In this document: piece by piece, positions 1 to 7,663 of the stretch
Layout of the letters: every line of letters starts with the position of its first letter
How positions within the stretch are numbered: position 1 is the first letter of the stretch
DNA from: an uncultured Christensenella sp.
Lineage (GTDB): Bacteria > Bacillota > Clostridia > Christensenellales > Borkfalkiaceae
Direction: 5' to 3'
NCBI GenBank assembly: GCA_910577875.1
Contig: CAJTNY010000014.1
Span: forward strand, 1-43,835
Length of the DNA: 43,835 nucleotides
Notes under the pieces: generated by a model
The model's database searches: none
Told to the model about the DNA's origin: nothing
What the model saw: the letters and a program-made list of their open reading frames with translations, nothing else
Made by a program: the position numbers and the translations under genes

Positions 1-75
1 GACTGGCGGGTCAACTTCTTTATTTTACACAATCGGAGTTTTTATTTCAATGCTCATCGGTAAACCTTTATTCTA
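1..75 (+). other. Possible 3' end of a rightward gene cut by the window edge
   Basis: Two rightward frames are open from the edge. Frame 1 ends with TAA at 61-63, 12 nt before a strong terminator hairpin, which is the usual distance for a gene end. Frame 2 runs to TAG at 98-100 and would encode a hydrophobic tail, but it reads through the terminator stem. Too little is visible to name a product or to choose between the frames. The two rightward terminators that follow are the main reason to think a rightward transcript ends here. Confidence 0.25.
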
Positions 76-98
76 CCCCGCGACTATCGCGGGGTTTT
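76..98 (+). terminator. Rho-independent terminator of the upstream rightward unit
   Basis: A perfect 7-bp stem CCCCGCG/CGCGGGG (76-82 with 88-94) has loop ACTAT and is followed by TTTT at 95-98. The T tract is on the plus strand, so it ends rightward transcription entering from outside the window. Confidence 0.7.
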
Positions 99-114
99 AG
101 CTTACACAATGAAT

Positions 115-148
115 AGCCCCTGCCGATACGGCGGGGGCTTGATTTTTT
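115..148 (+). terminator. Second rightward rho-independent terminator
   Basis: An 11-bp stem with one mismatch (115-125 with 129-139, loop ATA) is followed by TGA and six T residues (143-148). It sits in tandem with the hairpin at 76-98. It may also stop the leftward methyltransferase transcript ending at 161, although the leftward side lacks a good T tract. Confidence 0.65.
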
Positions 149-160
149 ATTTTAAAAAAG

Positions 161-1432
161 TTAAATTCTGACTCCCTTCGGAAGTTTGTTTTTCGCTGTT
201 CCCGCAGATACTTTACACCAGCCTAGCGGATAGCCTTTAAACGTAACAAGCCTCCACCCATTTGCATTTACGCAACCGAATGTAAAGCCTTTCAGATAAT
301 CCAAAGCGGTTTTTTCGTCCACATCGATACAGAGCGCTTCGTCGGCTTTTAACGCGAGCGCAAGCGAATGCGACGGTTCAAACCTGTCGGATAATAATTC
401 TCCGAGCCGAACGCCTGCACGCAGAGTCTGCGCTCTTGTTTCAGGCACACAGTCGGGCAGAGAATACAAAATATTTCCGACCGAATACAGGTTATCGAAC
501 TCTGTTTTAAGATTTTCCCTTTCCCACTGCCTGTAAACCGAAAGCAATTTTTTATCCTTTACTTTCGGCCCGATACAGTGCATATCCCTTCTAATACCTT
601 CCGTCTTTCGCAAAACAGCGTAGAAATGCCCTTCTCCGCGTATTTCGTGAGGTAAAAGTTTTTTCATCTCCAATAATTCTAACGAATACTTTTCAATAAA
701 TCTCCATATCTGTTCTTCGTCCTCTTCCGGCGCGAAAGTACAAGTCGAATAAACGATTTTTCCGCCGCCCGAAAGCATTTTATACGCGCTATCAAGAATT
801 TCAGCCTGACGGCGCGCGCATAGTTTTACGTTTTCCACGCTCCACTCGGGTATAGCTTCTTTCTCCTTTTTATACATTCCCTCGCCCGAACAGGGCGCGT
901 CTACGAGTATTTTATCGAAATAGCTTTCAAATTCTTCCGCAAGTTTTTCGGGCGGAGAACAAATCACAGCCGCATTCTTTATGCCGAGTCTTTCAACGTT
1001 GGAAGAAAGAATTTTCGAGCGGCGAAAATTTATTTCGTTTAAAACAATTATTCCCTCACCCTGCATCTCCTGTGCAAGCTGAGTTCCTTTGCTGCCGGGA
1101 GCGGAACATAAATCGAGAACGCGTTCTCCTGCTTTGACGCCGAGTTTCGGCGCAGCGCACATTGCAGACGGTTCCTGAACGTAATACAGTCCCGCTGCAT
1201 GAAAAACTGTTTTACCGAGTCCTTCGGACTGTACGTAAAAGCCGTTCTTCTCCCAAGGAACGCTTTCGAGAGAAAACGGCGAAATGCTTTTAAAATCTTC
1301 CGTTGAAATTTTAAGAGTATTGACGCGCAATCCCTTTTCGGCCGGCAAATCATAACTCTTTAAAAACGCGCCGAAACCATCCCCGAGTTCGGCTTTCATA
1401 CGCAAAACAAATTCATCGGGCAGTGTCGTCAA
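161..1432 (-). CDS. rsmF: RsmF/NOL1-NOP2-Sun family 16S rRNA m5C methyltransferase
   Basis: A 423-residue SAM-dependent RNA cytosine-C5 methyltransferase. The SAM-binding motif LDLCSAPGSKG lies at about residues 106-116. The DAPCSGEG motif is at 178-185 with Cys181, and the STCTF motif is at 229-233 with Cys231; these are the two cysteines used by this family for nucleophilic attack and product release. The C-terminal part (about 300-423) resembles the RsmF-type RNA-binding extension, including a PUA-like end rich in Gly and Trp. The start overlaps the stop of the upstream exonuclease gene by 4 nt, implying translational coupling. Family assignment is firm; the exact rRNA position modified is inferred from the family only. 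Confidence 0.88.
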   Translation of the reverse strand: MTTLPDEFVLRMKAELGDGFGAFLKSYDLPAEKGLRVNTLKISTEDFKSISPFSLESVPWEKNGFYVQSEGLGKTVFHAAGLYYVQEPSAMCAAPKLGVKAGERVLDLCSAPGSKGTQLAQEMQGEGIIVLNEINFRRSKILSSNVERLGIKNAAVICSPPEKLAEEFESYFDKILVDAPCSGEGMYKKEKEAIPEWSVENVKLCARRQAEILDSAYKMLSGGGKIVYSTCTFAPEEDEEQIWRFIEKYSLELLEMKKLLPHEIRGEGHFYAVLRKTEGIRRDMHCIGPKVKDKKLLSVYRQWERENLKTEFDNLYSVGNILYSLPDCVPETRAQTLRAGVRLGELLSDRFEPSHSLALALKADEALCIDVDEKTALDYLKGFTFGCVNANGWRLVTFKGYPLGWCKVSAGTAKNKLPKGVRI

Positions 1433-2391
1433 TTTTTATCTCCCTGGAACATATTTTCAAAATCCGACGTTTCAATTATAATCAGATTTTGCAACCTCAG
1501 TGCGCTTTGGGTGCGGGGCGAGTTATCGCCCGTTTCGCACACATAATAATCGCTTTGCGTGACGTGCTGTGAATACTTCCCTCCGTTTTCATAAACCATA
1601 TCCGCAAACCGTAAAGACGTCTGTAAATCGTCCTCTATCTCGCGGGAAAACGTAAAAGTCTTACCGTAATATTTACCTCCGCGCATTATCTTTTTGCGCG
1701 AGATGTAATTAAAATACTTTATTCTCTTTTCAGCGCGTTCGCGTTTAAACTTTAAAAGCTTTTCTTGATAATCGCGCTCCCCCTTCGACGAGGGCGGTAC
1801 AACTGCGTAATTTTTAATTTTCCCGTCGTATACGTTCAAAAGTTTAATAAGCTCCGAATACGAACAGTTTTTCGCTCTGCACATAGCTTCGACAATGCGC
1901 ATAGTCGCGTAAGCGTCGTCGGCGGCGCGGTGAGGAGTGAAATCGACGCCAAGCTCGTTAGCGATGTGTTCCAGACCGAACTGGCGCGTGAAGTCGTTTA
2001 TATAGGTCATATATATAAGCTGGCTGTCAGAAAACGAAAAATTAAAAGACGGCAGTTTAAAACGTCTGGTTTCGAGATTGAGATATTTTATATCGTTCAT
2101 CGTGGAGTGTCCCAAAACGATATTTTCGCTATTCTCCAAAAGCGATTTTATCTGAGGATAAATTTTCGTAAACGGCGGATAATTTTTAAAGTCTTCGTAA
2201 GAATACGGCAAAACCAAACCCTTGTCCCCGCTTCTGTCGGTAAGACGGAATTTTCCGCGCGGATTTATCAGGATATCTTCTTTTTTAATAATATTAAAAT
2301 TTTCGTCGCATACGACGTAACCGAACGCGCATATTTTAGCGGAATTTTTATTGACGCTCGCGCACTCGATATCGAAAAATACCAGGTTCAT
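1429..2391 (-). CDS. DEDDh-type 3'-5' exonuclease (DnaQ-like)
   Basis: A 320-residue protein whose first 170 residues form a DnaQ/PolC-epsilon type exonuclease domain. Exo I has Asp7 and Glu9 in FDIECA, Exo II has Asp100 in GHSTMND, and Exo III has His154 and Asp159 in the HRAADD stretch, so the DEDDh set is complete. The remaining ~150 residues are basic and not recognised, and could bind nucleic acid. The substrate cannot be told from sequence: candidates are DNA repair, proofreading or RNA trimming. It heads a two-gene leftward operon with the rRNA methyltransferase (4-nt overlap). Its own promoter leaves essentially no 5' leader. Confidence 0.85.
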   Translation of the reverse strand: MNLVFFDIECASVNKNSAKICAFGYVVCDENFNIIKKEDILINPRGKFRLTDRSGDKGLVLPYSYEDFKNYPPFTKIYPQIKSLLENSENIVLGHSTMNDIKYLNLETRRFKLPSFNFSFSDSQLIYMTYINDFTRQFGLEHIANELGVDFTPHRAADDAYATMRIVEAMCRAKNCSYSELIKLLNVYDGKIKNYAVVPPSSKGERDYQEKLLKFKRERAEKRIKYFNYISRKKIMRGGKYYGKTFTFSREIEDDLQTSLRFADMVYENGGKYSQHVTQSDYYVCETGDNSPRTQSALRLQNLIIIETSDFENMFQGDKN

Positions 2392-2399
2392 ACCGATAC

Positions 2400-2429
2400 A
2401 TTATATCATATTAATCTTGACAAATACAA
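2400..2429 (-). promoter_or_regulatory. Promoter of the exonuclease operon, predicted leaderless
   Basis: On the minus strand the -35-like TTGTAT (2424-2429) and a perfect -10 TATAAT (2400-2405) are 18 bp apart. Eight nt separate the -10 box from the ATG at 2391. Transcription should start within a nucleotide or two of the start codon, and there is no Shine-Dalgarno site. It overlaps the divergent promoter at 2417-2445. Confidence 0.65.
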
Positions 2430-2445
2430 CGGTTTATAATATAAT
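2417..2445 (+). promoter_or_regulatory. Consensus promoter for the gene at 2454, predicted leaderless
   Basis: A perfect TTGACA (2417-2422), 17-bp spacer and perfect TATAAT (2440-2445). The ATG at 2454 begins 8 nt after the -10 box, so the mRNA is expected to begin at or next to the start codon. No SD sequence fits between. An alternative ATG at 2450 opens a different, short frame. Confidence 0.8.
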
Positions 2446-2453
2446 TTTTATGT

Positions 2454-3176
2454 ATGAAAATATTGCTGACTCTCTTCGTATGCGGGAACTCGGGGCAGGA
2501 AAAACCCAACTCGCTTTACGACGGAATAGAACTTATATATAAGGACGATAAAGAAAGCGAAAAAGACTTTCTCGGCCGCGCCGCAAAATCAGCCAAGGGT
2601 AAATACGCTGTCGTCTGTGAAAACAGTTTTAAATTCGCAGACGTTCAGTCCCTGTTGAACATAATCGACAAAAATACGGCGGATATGGTCTGTTTTACGG
2701 GCGGAAACGCAGTAAAAGTATCAGTACTGAAAAACATAAAAGATTTCCCAGATGCTTTTTCTTTTAAACTTTCGGGAGTTATGAACTGTAAAAATCTTTT
2801 GAAGACGGTTTACTCGCCCTTCAATTTCGAAAAAGAAAAATGCAGTTACTGCGAGGAAAAATCGGAAGGTATACTCTATTCTGCCGAAACATTCGGAAAG
2901 GTTAAAGCCAAGCTTAACAAAGAAATCTACTCTTATGCGTTCAATATGCTTTGCGAAAAGCTTACGGCATACTACCTATATGCGATACTCGCAATCAAGG
3001 ACGGAAACTTACAGGCAGAAAAATTAATCGAGTTCGACAACAAACTCAAAGCCGAAATTGTTTTATATCTTGCACTCGAAAAACGTTTTACTTACGCGAA
3101 GCTTCAAAAACTTCGGGACAAACAATTCAAAATATCTTTCTTTACTGCAAGAAAATTCAGAAAAGCCATTAAATAA
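2454..3176 (+). CDS. Protein of unknown function with weak resemblance to GT-A glycosyltransferases
   Basis: I do not recognise this 240-residue protein with confidence. Residues ~35-80 (an AKGKYAVVCENSF-like strand, then a helix, then TADMVCF) resemble the region of family 2 glycosyltransferases that leads to the DxD motif. However, the usual Asp-x-Asp is replaced by Cys-Glu-Asn, so a catalytic role is doubtful. The C-terminal 100 residues are Lys-, Tyr- and Leu-rich and probably helical. No signal peptide or membrane segment is obvious. It is a single-gene unit with a consensus promoter and a terminator shared with serS. The start at 2454 fits the promoter geometry. It could be a degenerate glycosyltransferase-like protein or an unrelated fold. 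Confidence 0.7.
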   Translation: MKILLTLFVCGNSGQEKPNSLYDGIELIYKDDKESEKDFLGRAAKSAKGKYAVVCENSFKFADVQSLLNIIDKNTADMVCFTGGNAVKVSVLKNIKDFPDAFSFKLSGVMNCKNLLKTVYSPFNFEKEKCSYCEEKSEGILYSAETFGKVKAKLNKEIYSYAFNMLCEKLTAYYLYAILAIKDGNLQAEKLIEFDNKLKAEIVLYLALEKRFTYAKLQKLRDKQFKISFFTARKFRKAIK

Positions 3177-3181
3177 ATTTT

Positions 3182-3216
3182 AAAAGCGTCCGCGGTTAAA
3201 ACCGCGGACGCTTTTT
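3182..3216. terminator. Bidirectional terminator between the gene at 2454 and serS
   Basis: A very strong stem, AGCGTCCGCGG with its exact complement (about 3185-3196 pairing with 3201-3212), is extended by AAA/TTT pairs and flanked by A-rich and T-rich ends. It lies between two convergent genes, ending 6 nt after one and 3 nt before the other, so it probably serves both. Confidence 0.9.
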
Positions 3217-3219
3217 ATT

Positions 3220-4512
3220 TTATTTTTTAGGAAGTATTTTGTCCTTACCGCCCATATATTTTCTCAGAACTTCGGGAATAAAAACGCTTCCGTCGGCTTG
3301 AAGATGATTTTCAAGGAACGCTATCAACATTCTCGGAGGCGCGGCGACTGTATTGTTCAGCGTGTGCGCGTACTCGTTTCTGCCCGTTTCGGAATTTTTA
3401 TATCTTATTCCGAGCCTTCTCGCCTGAGCATCGGTGAGCGAAGAACAACTTCCGACTTCGAAATACTTCTTCTGTCTGGGGCTCCAAGCTTCAATATCGC
3501 AACTCTTGTATTTCAAATCCGCCAAATCGCCCGAACAGCATATAAGCTGTCTTACGGGAATTCCCATAGAGACGAACAGTTCGACGGTATAATTCCAAAG
3601 CTTCTCGTACCAGCCGTCGCTCTCCTCGGGCTTGCAGATAACTATCATTTCCTGCTTTTCAAACTGGTGTATACGGTAAATACCGCGCTCCTCTATGCCG
3701 TGAGCGCCTTTTTCCTTTCTGAAACAGGGCGAATACGAAGTAAGCGTCTGGGGCAGGGAATTTTCGGGCAGAACCTCGCCCATAAATCTGCCTATCATAG
3801 AGTGCTCGGAAGTGCCGATAAGGTACAAATCTTCGCCCTCTATTTTATACATCATACCTTCCATTTCTTCGAAACTCATAACGCCCGAAACGACGTCGCT
3901 CCTAATCATAAAAGGCGGAATACAATAGGTAAAGCCTTTGTCAATCATAAAATCACGGGCGTAAGTCAAAACGGCGGAATGAAGGCGCGCGACATCGCCT
4001 ATCAGATAATAAAATCCGTTACCGCTCGTCCTTCTCGCTGCGTCCAAATCTATGCCGCCCAGCTTTTCGAGTATATCGAGATGATAAGGAACTTCAAAAG
4101 GTTTTTCCTTAGCTTCGAGAAAAACTTTGCCCTGAACGTTCTCCGAATCGTCTTTGCCGACAGGCACGTCGTCTGCGATAATGTTCGGAACAGCCATCAT
4201 CGCCGTTTTGAGCTTGGTTTCGATTTCGGCGTTTTCAACCTCTATAACGTTTATACGCTCGTTGTTTTCCTTTGAAAGTTTTTTCGCCTCTTCCGCTTCC
4301 TGCTTCTTTCCCTGACGCATAAGCTCGCCTATGCTCTTAGCAAGCGCGTTGCGCTGAGCGCGGAGACTGTCGCCCTCGGATTGAAGTTCGCGTTTCTTTA
4401 TATCGAGCGCGATTATTTCATCCACGAGCGGAAGCTTTTTGTCCTGAAATTTCTTTCTGATATTCTCTCTGACTAACTCCGGATTTTCTCTAATAAGGTT
4501 TATGTCTATCAT
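3220..4512 (-). CDS. serS: Serine--tRNA ligase
   Basis: A 430-residue class II seryl-tRNA synthetase that charges tRNA-Ser (and tRNA-Sec where present). The N-terminal ~110 residues form the long antiparallel coiled-coil arm that grips the tRNA variable arm. The catalytic core carries motif 2 (SYSPCFRKEKGAHG) and motif 3 (NNTVAAPPRMLIAFLEN). The start at 4512 (MIDINLIRENPEL) matches the family N-terminus; the open frame continues upstream for 122 codons but that extension reads antisense through the ATPase gene and is not family-like. The 430-residue length is normal. No T-box leader, common upstream of Firmicute synthetase genes, can fit, because the promoter lies directly at the start codon. 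Confidence 0.97.
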   Translation of the reverse strand: MIDINLIRENPELVRENIRKKFQDKKLPLVDEIIALDIKKRELQSEGDSLRAQRNALAKSIGELMRQGKKQEAEEAKKLSKENNERINVIEVENAEIETKLKTAMMAVPNIIADDVPVGKDDSENVQGKVFLEAKEKPFEVPYHLDILEKLGGIDLDAARRTSGNGFYYLIGDVARLHSAVLTYARDFMIDKGFTYCIPPFMIRSDVVSGVMSFEEMEGMMYKIEGEDLYLIGTSEHSMIGRFMGEVLPENSLPQTLTSYSPCFRKEKGAHGIEERGIYRIHQFEKQEMIVICKPEESDGWYEKLWNYTVELFVSMGIPVRQLICCSGDLADLKYKSCDIEAWSPRQKKYFEVGSCSSLTDAQARRLGIRYKNSETGRNEYAHTLNNTVAAPPRMLIAFLENHLQADGSVFIPEVLRKYMGGKDKILPKK

Positions 4513-4521
4513 AATAAACAA

Positions 4522-4550
4522 ATTATACTGCAAATTTATGGCAATTGCAA
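4522..4550 (-). promoter_or_regulatory. serS promoter, predicted leaderless
   Basis: Minus-strand TTGCAA (4545-4550), 17-bp spacer, perfect TATAAT (4522-4527). The serS ATG at 4512 starts 9 nt after the -10 box, leaving about 0-3 nt of leader, and no SD is present. Confidence 0.65.
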
Positions 4551-4569
4551 TTAAATAGCCGTTATTATC

Positions 4570-4598
4570 TTGAAAAAAAATTCGGGTTATGTTATACT
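4570..4598 (+). promoter_or_regulatory. P-type ATPase gene promoter, predicted leaderless
   Basis: TTGAAA (4570-4575), 17-bp spacer, TATACT (4593-4598). The ATG at 4607 starts 8 nt after the -10 box. The upstream in-frame ATG at 4589 lies before the -10 box and would not be transcribed from this promoter, which decides the start in favour of 4607. Confidence 0.7.
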
Positions 4599-4606
4599 TT
4601 ATCTGT

Positions 4607-7393
4607 ATGAGTAAAATTGTTTTTAAAGTAAACGGTAAACAGGATTCCAAGACGGCTAAGGAAGCCGTTCCCGAAAAGGAAACTTCCAAAAAGCCGACTC
4701 CCGCCGAAAGTGTGGCGGAAAACGAAACAGCCGTAACCCGCTCGCAAGCCGAACAGGAAAGCGCGGCCGCATCGGTTGCTGTTGCGGAAGATAACGAACT
4801 CAGTTCATCGAAAACGGATAAAAATAAATTCAGCGACAAGAACGAGTTCGACAAGGAAAAAATAGTCAAGTATTTCAAGCGTCACCCCAAAAAGGCGGTG
4901 AATACCAAGGTTGACAGATTTAACCCCAAACTCAACAAGGGTCTCACTACCGAACAGGTTCAGACGCGGTTTCGGCAGTTTTTGTTCAACGATACGAACA
5001 AAAAGTACTCCCGTTCCTACGCGAGTATTTTTATCGGCAATATCTGCACGTTCTTCAACCTTTTGTGTCTTTTCGCGTTTATCGCGCTTTTGATAGCGGA
5101 CACGCAAGGCGTTACAAACTACCTGGTTATATTTATCACCACAGCAAATATCGTAATAGGTATAATTCAGGAGATACGTTCTAAGCTCTCGATTGATAAA
5201 CTTTCCATTCTGAACTCGAACACAGTCAAAGCTATGCGCGACGGCGAAATTACGGAAATACCAGCAACCGAAATTGTATTAGACGACGTAATTATACTCG
5301 AACTCGGCAATCAGGTTCCCGCCGACTGTATTCTCGCGGAAGGCTCCGTCGAAGTCAACGAAAGTCTTTTAACGGGCGAATCCGTTGCGATTAAGAAAAA
5401 TGTAGGCGACACCCTCTTTGCGGGAAGTTTCATTTCTTCGGGAAGCGGAAAATGCAGAGTCGAAAAAGTGGGTAAAGAAACCTATCTTGAAAAACTTACT
5501 TCCAAAGCAAAGAAATACAAAAGACCCAATTCCGAGCTTATGAATTCGACCAAGCTCATAATCAAGGTCATTTCGCTCCTTATCATTCCCATTGCGATAG
5601 GAATGTTCATAATTTCCTATCACGCGGTTATGGACCCCGTATTCGCTGAAAAATACCCCTCTATGGCGAAATTTCTATCCGAGGCGGTAACTAACGCGGG
5701 CTTCGGTCAAAACGTCAATTTCGCTATACAGCGAACCTGTACGGTCGTTATAGGTATGATTCCATCGGGTATGCTTTTACTTACGAGCGTCGCACTTGCC
5801 GTGGGCATAGTAAGACTCGCAAAGAGCCAAACCCTCGTGCAGGATATGTATTCTCTTGAAATGCTTGCAAGGGTCAACGTTTTATGTCTCGATAAAACGG
5901 GCACCATTACCGACGGCAGAATGAAAGTAAACGACTGCGTTATTTTAAACAGCGTAGGAGAATACTCCTTAAACGAAATTATGGGCAGTATGCTCTCTGC
6001 TCTTGACGACAATAACCAAACCTCGATTGCACTTCATAACCATTTCGGAATAAGCGACAAGCTTTCTCCCGTAAACACAATACCGTTCTCTTCGAAAAGA
6101 AAACTCTCTGCGGTTACTTTCGAGGATGTGGGTACGTTCTGTATGGGCGCGCCCGAATTCGTACTTAAACCCTATCCCGCAAAAGTCGAAAGGATAGTAA
6201 AAAGCTATGCGCAAATGGGGTTGAGGGTTATAGTCCTCGCCCACTCTCCTGCTCCAATAGTCGGAGATAAGCTCCCCGCGGTTTTAAAACCCGTAGCGGT
6301 CATATCCATTGCGGACAATATCCGCGAGGACGCGATTGATACAATTAAATGGTTTGCAGACAACGACGTAAACGTAAAAGTTATTTCGGGCGACAACCCC
6401 GTAACCGTCTGCGAAGTCGCGAAACGCGCGGGAATAAAGAACGCGGAAAAATTCATTTCGCTCGAAGGTCTGAACGAAAAGGAAGTCGAAAACGTCGCAA
6501 ATAAATATACCGTATTCGGCAGGGTTACTCCCGAACAGAAAGCTATTTTAGTGCGTTCGATTAAATCGGACGGAAACACCGTAGCTATGACTGGCGACGG
6601 CGTAAACGATATACTCGCATTAAAGGAAGCCGACTGCGCGATTTCGGTCGCTTCGGGAAGCGAAGCTGCGAGAAACGTAAGTCATATCGTACTTATGGAC
6701 AACAACTTCAACAATATGCCTAAGGTCGTCGCGGAAGGCAGACGCGTCATAAACAACATTAAGAACTCGTCTTCGCTGTACCTTATGAAGACTTTGTTTA
6801 CGGCAATACTTGCGGTTATATGTCTTTGTATGCAGGTGCCTTATCTGTTTATGCCGCAGAATATGCTCCTTTTGGAAGTCTGCATTATCGCGATACCTTC
6901 GTTCTTCCTCTCACTGCAACCCAACAAAGACCGCGTACAGGGCAAGTTTATAACGCACGTTATGAGCGGAGCCGTTTCGGGCGCGATACTAATGATTATT
7001 TGCGTTATGGCAATGTATATAACGAATGTCATAGACCCGGCCGAATTCGGACAGCATTATCTCGCAATGTGTATGATTGCGCTTTCGTTCTCGGGACTTG
7101 TAATGGTTTTCAGAGTATGCAAGCCGCTGAACGTATTCAGAGCAGTACTCTGTGCGAGTATGCTCGGTCTTTGCATAGCGGCTTTCGCAATACCGCAGTT
7201 TACGGATATGTTCTTATACGCGGGCTGGAAAGACATACAATGGGACTATGCAAAAATTCTTATAGTCGTCGTCGTAATAGAAGCTGCGTTCCCTATTTCG
7301 GGCTGGCTGATAGATTTGATGCATATAATATTCCCGTCCTCCACAGGCAAACAGCGTAAAGACAAAGCGCAGGAAAACAGTTCCGCGCAATAA
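4607..7393 (+). CDS. Cation-transporting P-type ATPase, CtpE-like
   Basis: A 928-residue membrane ATPase. The first ~100 residues are low-complexity, rich in Glu, Lys, Ala and Ser, and probably a disordered cytoplasmic tail. Two membrane segments follow (about 130-180), then the actuator domain with LTGES near residue 256. A further membrane pair precedes the phosphorylation motif DKTGT (Asp429), and the TGDGVND hinge is near 662-668. About six C-terminal membrane segments complete the protein. The actuator region (IQEIRSK... through PADCILAEGSVEVNESLLTGES) is most like the CtpE group, known in mycobacteria for calcium uptake; the transported ion here is therefore only inferred. Monocistronic, with its own promoter and terminator. 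The start is set by the promoter. Confidence 0.9.
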   Translation: MSKIVFKVNGKQDSKTAKEAVPEKETSKKPTPAESVAENETAVTRSQAEQESAAASVAVAEDNELSSSKTDKNKFSDKNEFDKEKIVKYFKRHPKKAVNTKVDRFNPKLNKGLTTEQVQTRFRQFLFNDTNKKYSRSYASIFIGNICTFFNLLCLFAFIALLIADTQGVTNYLVIFITTANIVIGIIQEIRSKLSIDKLSILNSNTVKAMRDGEITEIPATEIVLDDVIILELGNQVPADCILAEGSVEVNESLLTGESVAIKKNVGDTLFAGSFISSGSGKCRVEKVGKETYLEKLTSKAKKYKRPNSELMNSTKLIIKVISLLIIPIAIGMFIISYHAVMDPVFAEKYPSMAKFLSEAVTNAGFGQNVNFAIQRTCTVVIGMIPSGMLLLTSVALAVGIVRLAKSQTLVQDMYSLEMLARVNVLCLDKTGTITDGRMKVNDCVILNSVGEYSLNEIMGSMLSALDDNNQTSIALHNHFGISDKLSPVNTIPFSSKRKLSAVTFEDVGTFCMGAPEFVLKPYPAKVERIVKSYAQMGLRVIVLAHSPAPIVGDKLPAVLKPVAVISIADNIREDAIDTIKWFADNDVNVKVISGDNPVTVCEVAKRAGIKNAEKFISLEGLNEKEVENVANKYTVFGRVTPEQKAILVRSIKSDGNTVAMTGDGVNDILALKEADCAISVASGSEAARNVSHIVLMDNNFNNMPKVVAEGRRVINNIKNSSSLYLMKTLFTAILAVICLCMQVPYLFMPQNMLLLEVCIIAIPSFFLSLQPNKDRVQGKFITHVMSGAVSGAILMIICVMAMYITNVIDPAEFGQHYLAMCMIALSFSGLVMVFRVCKPLNVFRAVLCASMLGLCIAAFAIPQFTDMFLYAGWKDIQWDYAKILIVVVVIEAAFPISGWLIDLMHIIFPSSTGKQRKDKAQENSSAQ

Positions 7394-7404
7394 AATTAAA
7401 ATAT

Positions 7405-7438
7405 AAAGGCGAGTGCATTTAAAAGCACTCGCCTTTTA
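7405..7438. terminator. Terminator after the P-type ATPase gene
   Basis: A perfect 12-bp stem AAAGGCGAGTGC/GCACTCGCCTTT (7405-7416 with 7425-7436) followed by TTA. It also lies immediately after the leftward XRE remnant (stop at 7439) and so probably serves both directions. Confidence 0.85.
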
Positions 7439-7531
7439 TCAATCAGTCAAACCCAAAAGATAGTCCGCGCTCACCGAAAAGAACCTCGCAACTATAACTA
7501 CCGCTTCCGCGTTTGGTATACGGGTTTCATT
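7439..7531 (-). pseudogene. C-terminal remnant of an XRE-family HTH repressor
   Basis: Minus-strand translation gives 30 codons ending in VSADYLLGLTD and TGA, preceded by an in-frame TAA. This is the conserved last third of XRE/Cro-type regulators. It matches the end of the intact regulator at 30115-30315 (VSADYLLGLED), including the preceding PN...ARFF pattern. The helix-turn-helix half (about 35 residues) is absent from the next 60 bases upstream. The remnant keeps its place divergent from a small gene, as in the intact locus, so it is best read as a decayed local repressor. Confidence 0.75.
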
Positions 7532-7583
7532 TTAAATTTTAAAGCCCCTCTACAATTCAATATATTTTATATAAAATTTTTGC

Positions 7584-7599
7584 TGCACAAATTTGTGCA
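7584..7599. promoter_or_regulatory. Palindromic operator-like site
   Basis: A perfect 16-bp palindrome, TGCACAAATTTGTGCA, in an AT-rich gap between the XRE remnant and the divergent small gene. The half-site CACAA/TTGTG is shared with the operators at 30049-30065 and 30079-30095. It is probably the binding site of the lost repressor or of the paralogue encoded at 30115. Confidence 0.6.
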
Positions 7600-7601
7600 A
7601 T

Positions 7602-7656
7602 TTGTCCTTTTTAAATTTTTATGTTGTATAATTATATTATAATTTATTTAACGAGG
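7602..7656 (+). promoter_or_regulatory. Probable promoter and RBS of the gene at 7664
   Basis: Two perfect TATAAT boxes occur (7627-7632 and 7638-7643). The best -35 for the first is TTGTCC at 7602-7607 with a long 19-bp spacer, so the exact promoter is uncertain. GAGG at 7653-7656 sits 7 nt before the ATG. Unlike the operon heads at 2.4-4.6 kb, this gene has a normal leader with an SD. Confidence 0.45.
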
Positions 7657-7663
7657 CGTCAAA

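Noticed and set aside
4513..4606. T-box leader expected before serS
   Set aside because: The promoter abuts the start codon in both directions; there is no room for a leader and no T-box sequence.
4513..4878. 122-codon N-terminal extension of the serS frame
   Set aside because: It reads antisense through the P-type ATPase gene and across the serS promoter, and the family start is at 4512.
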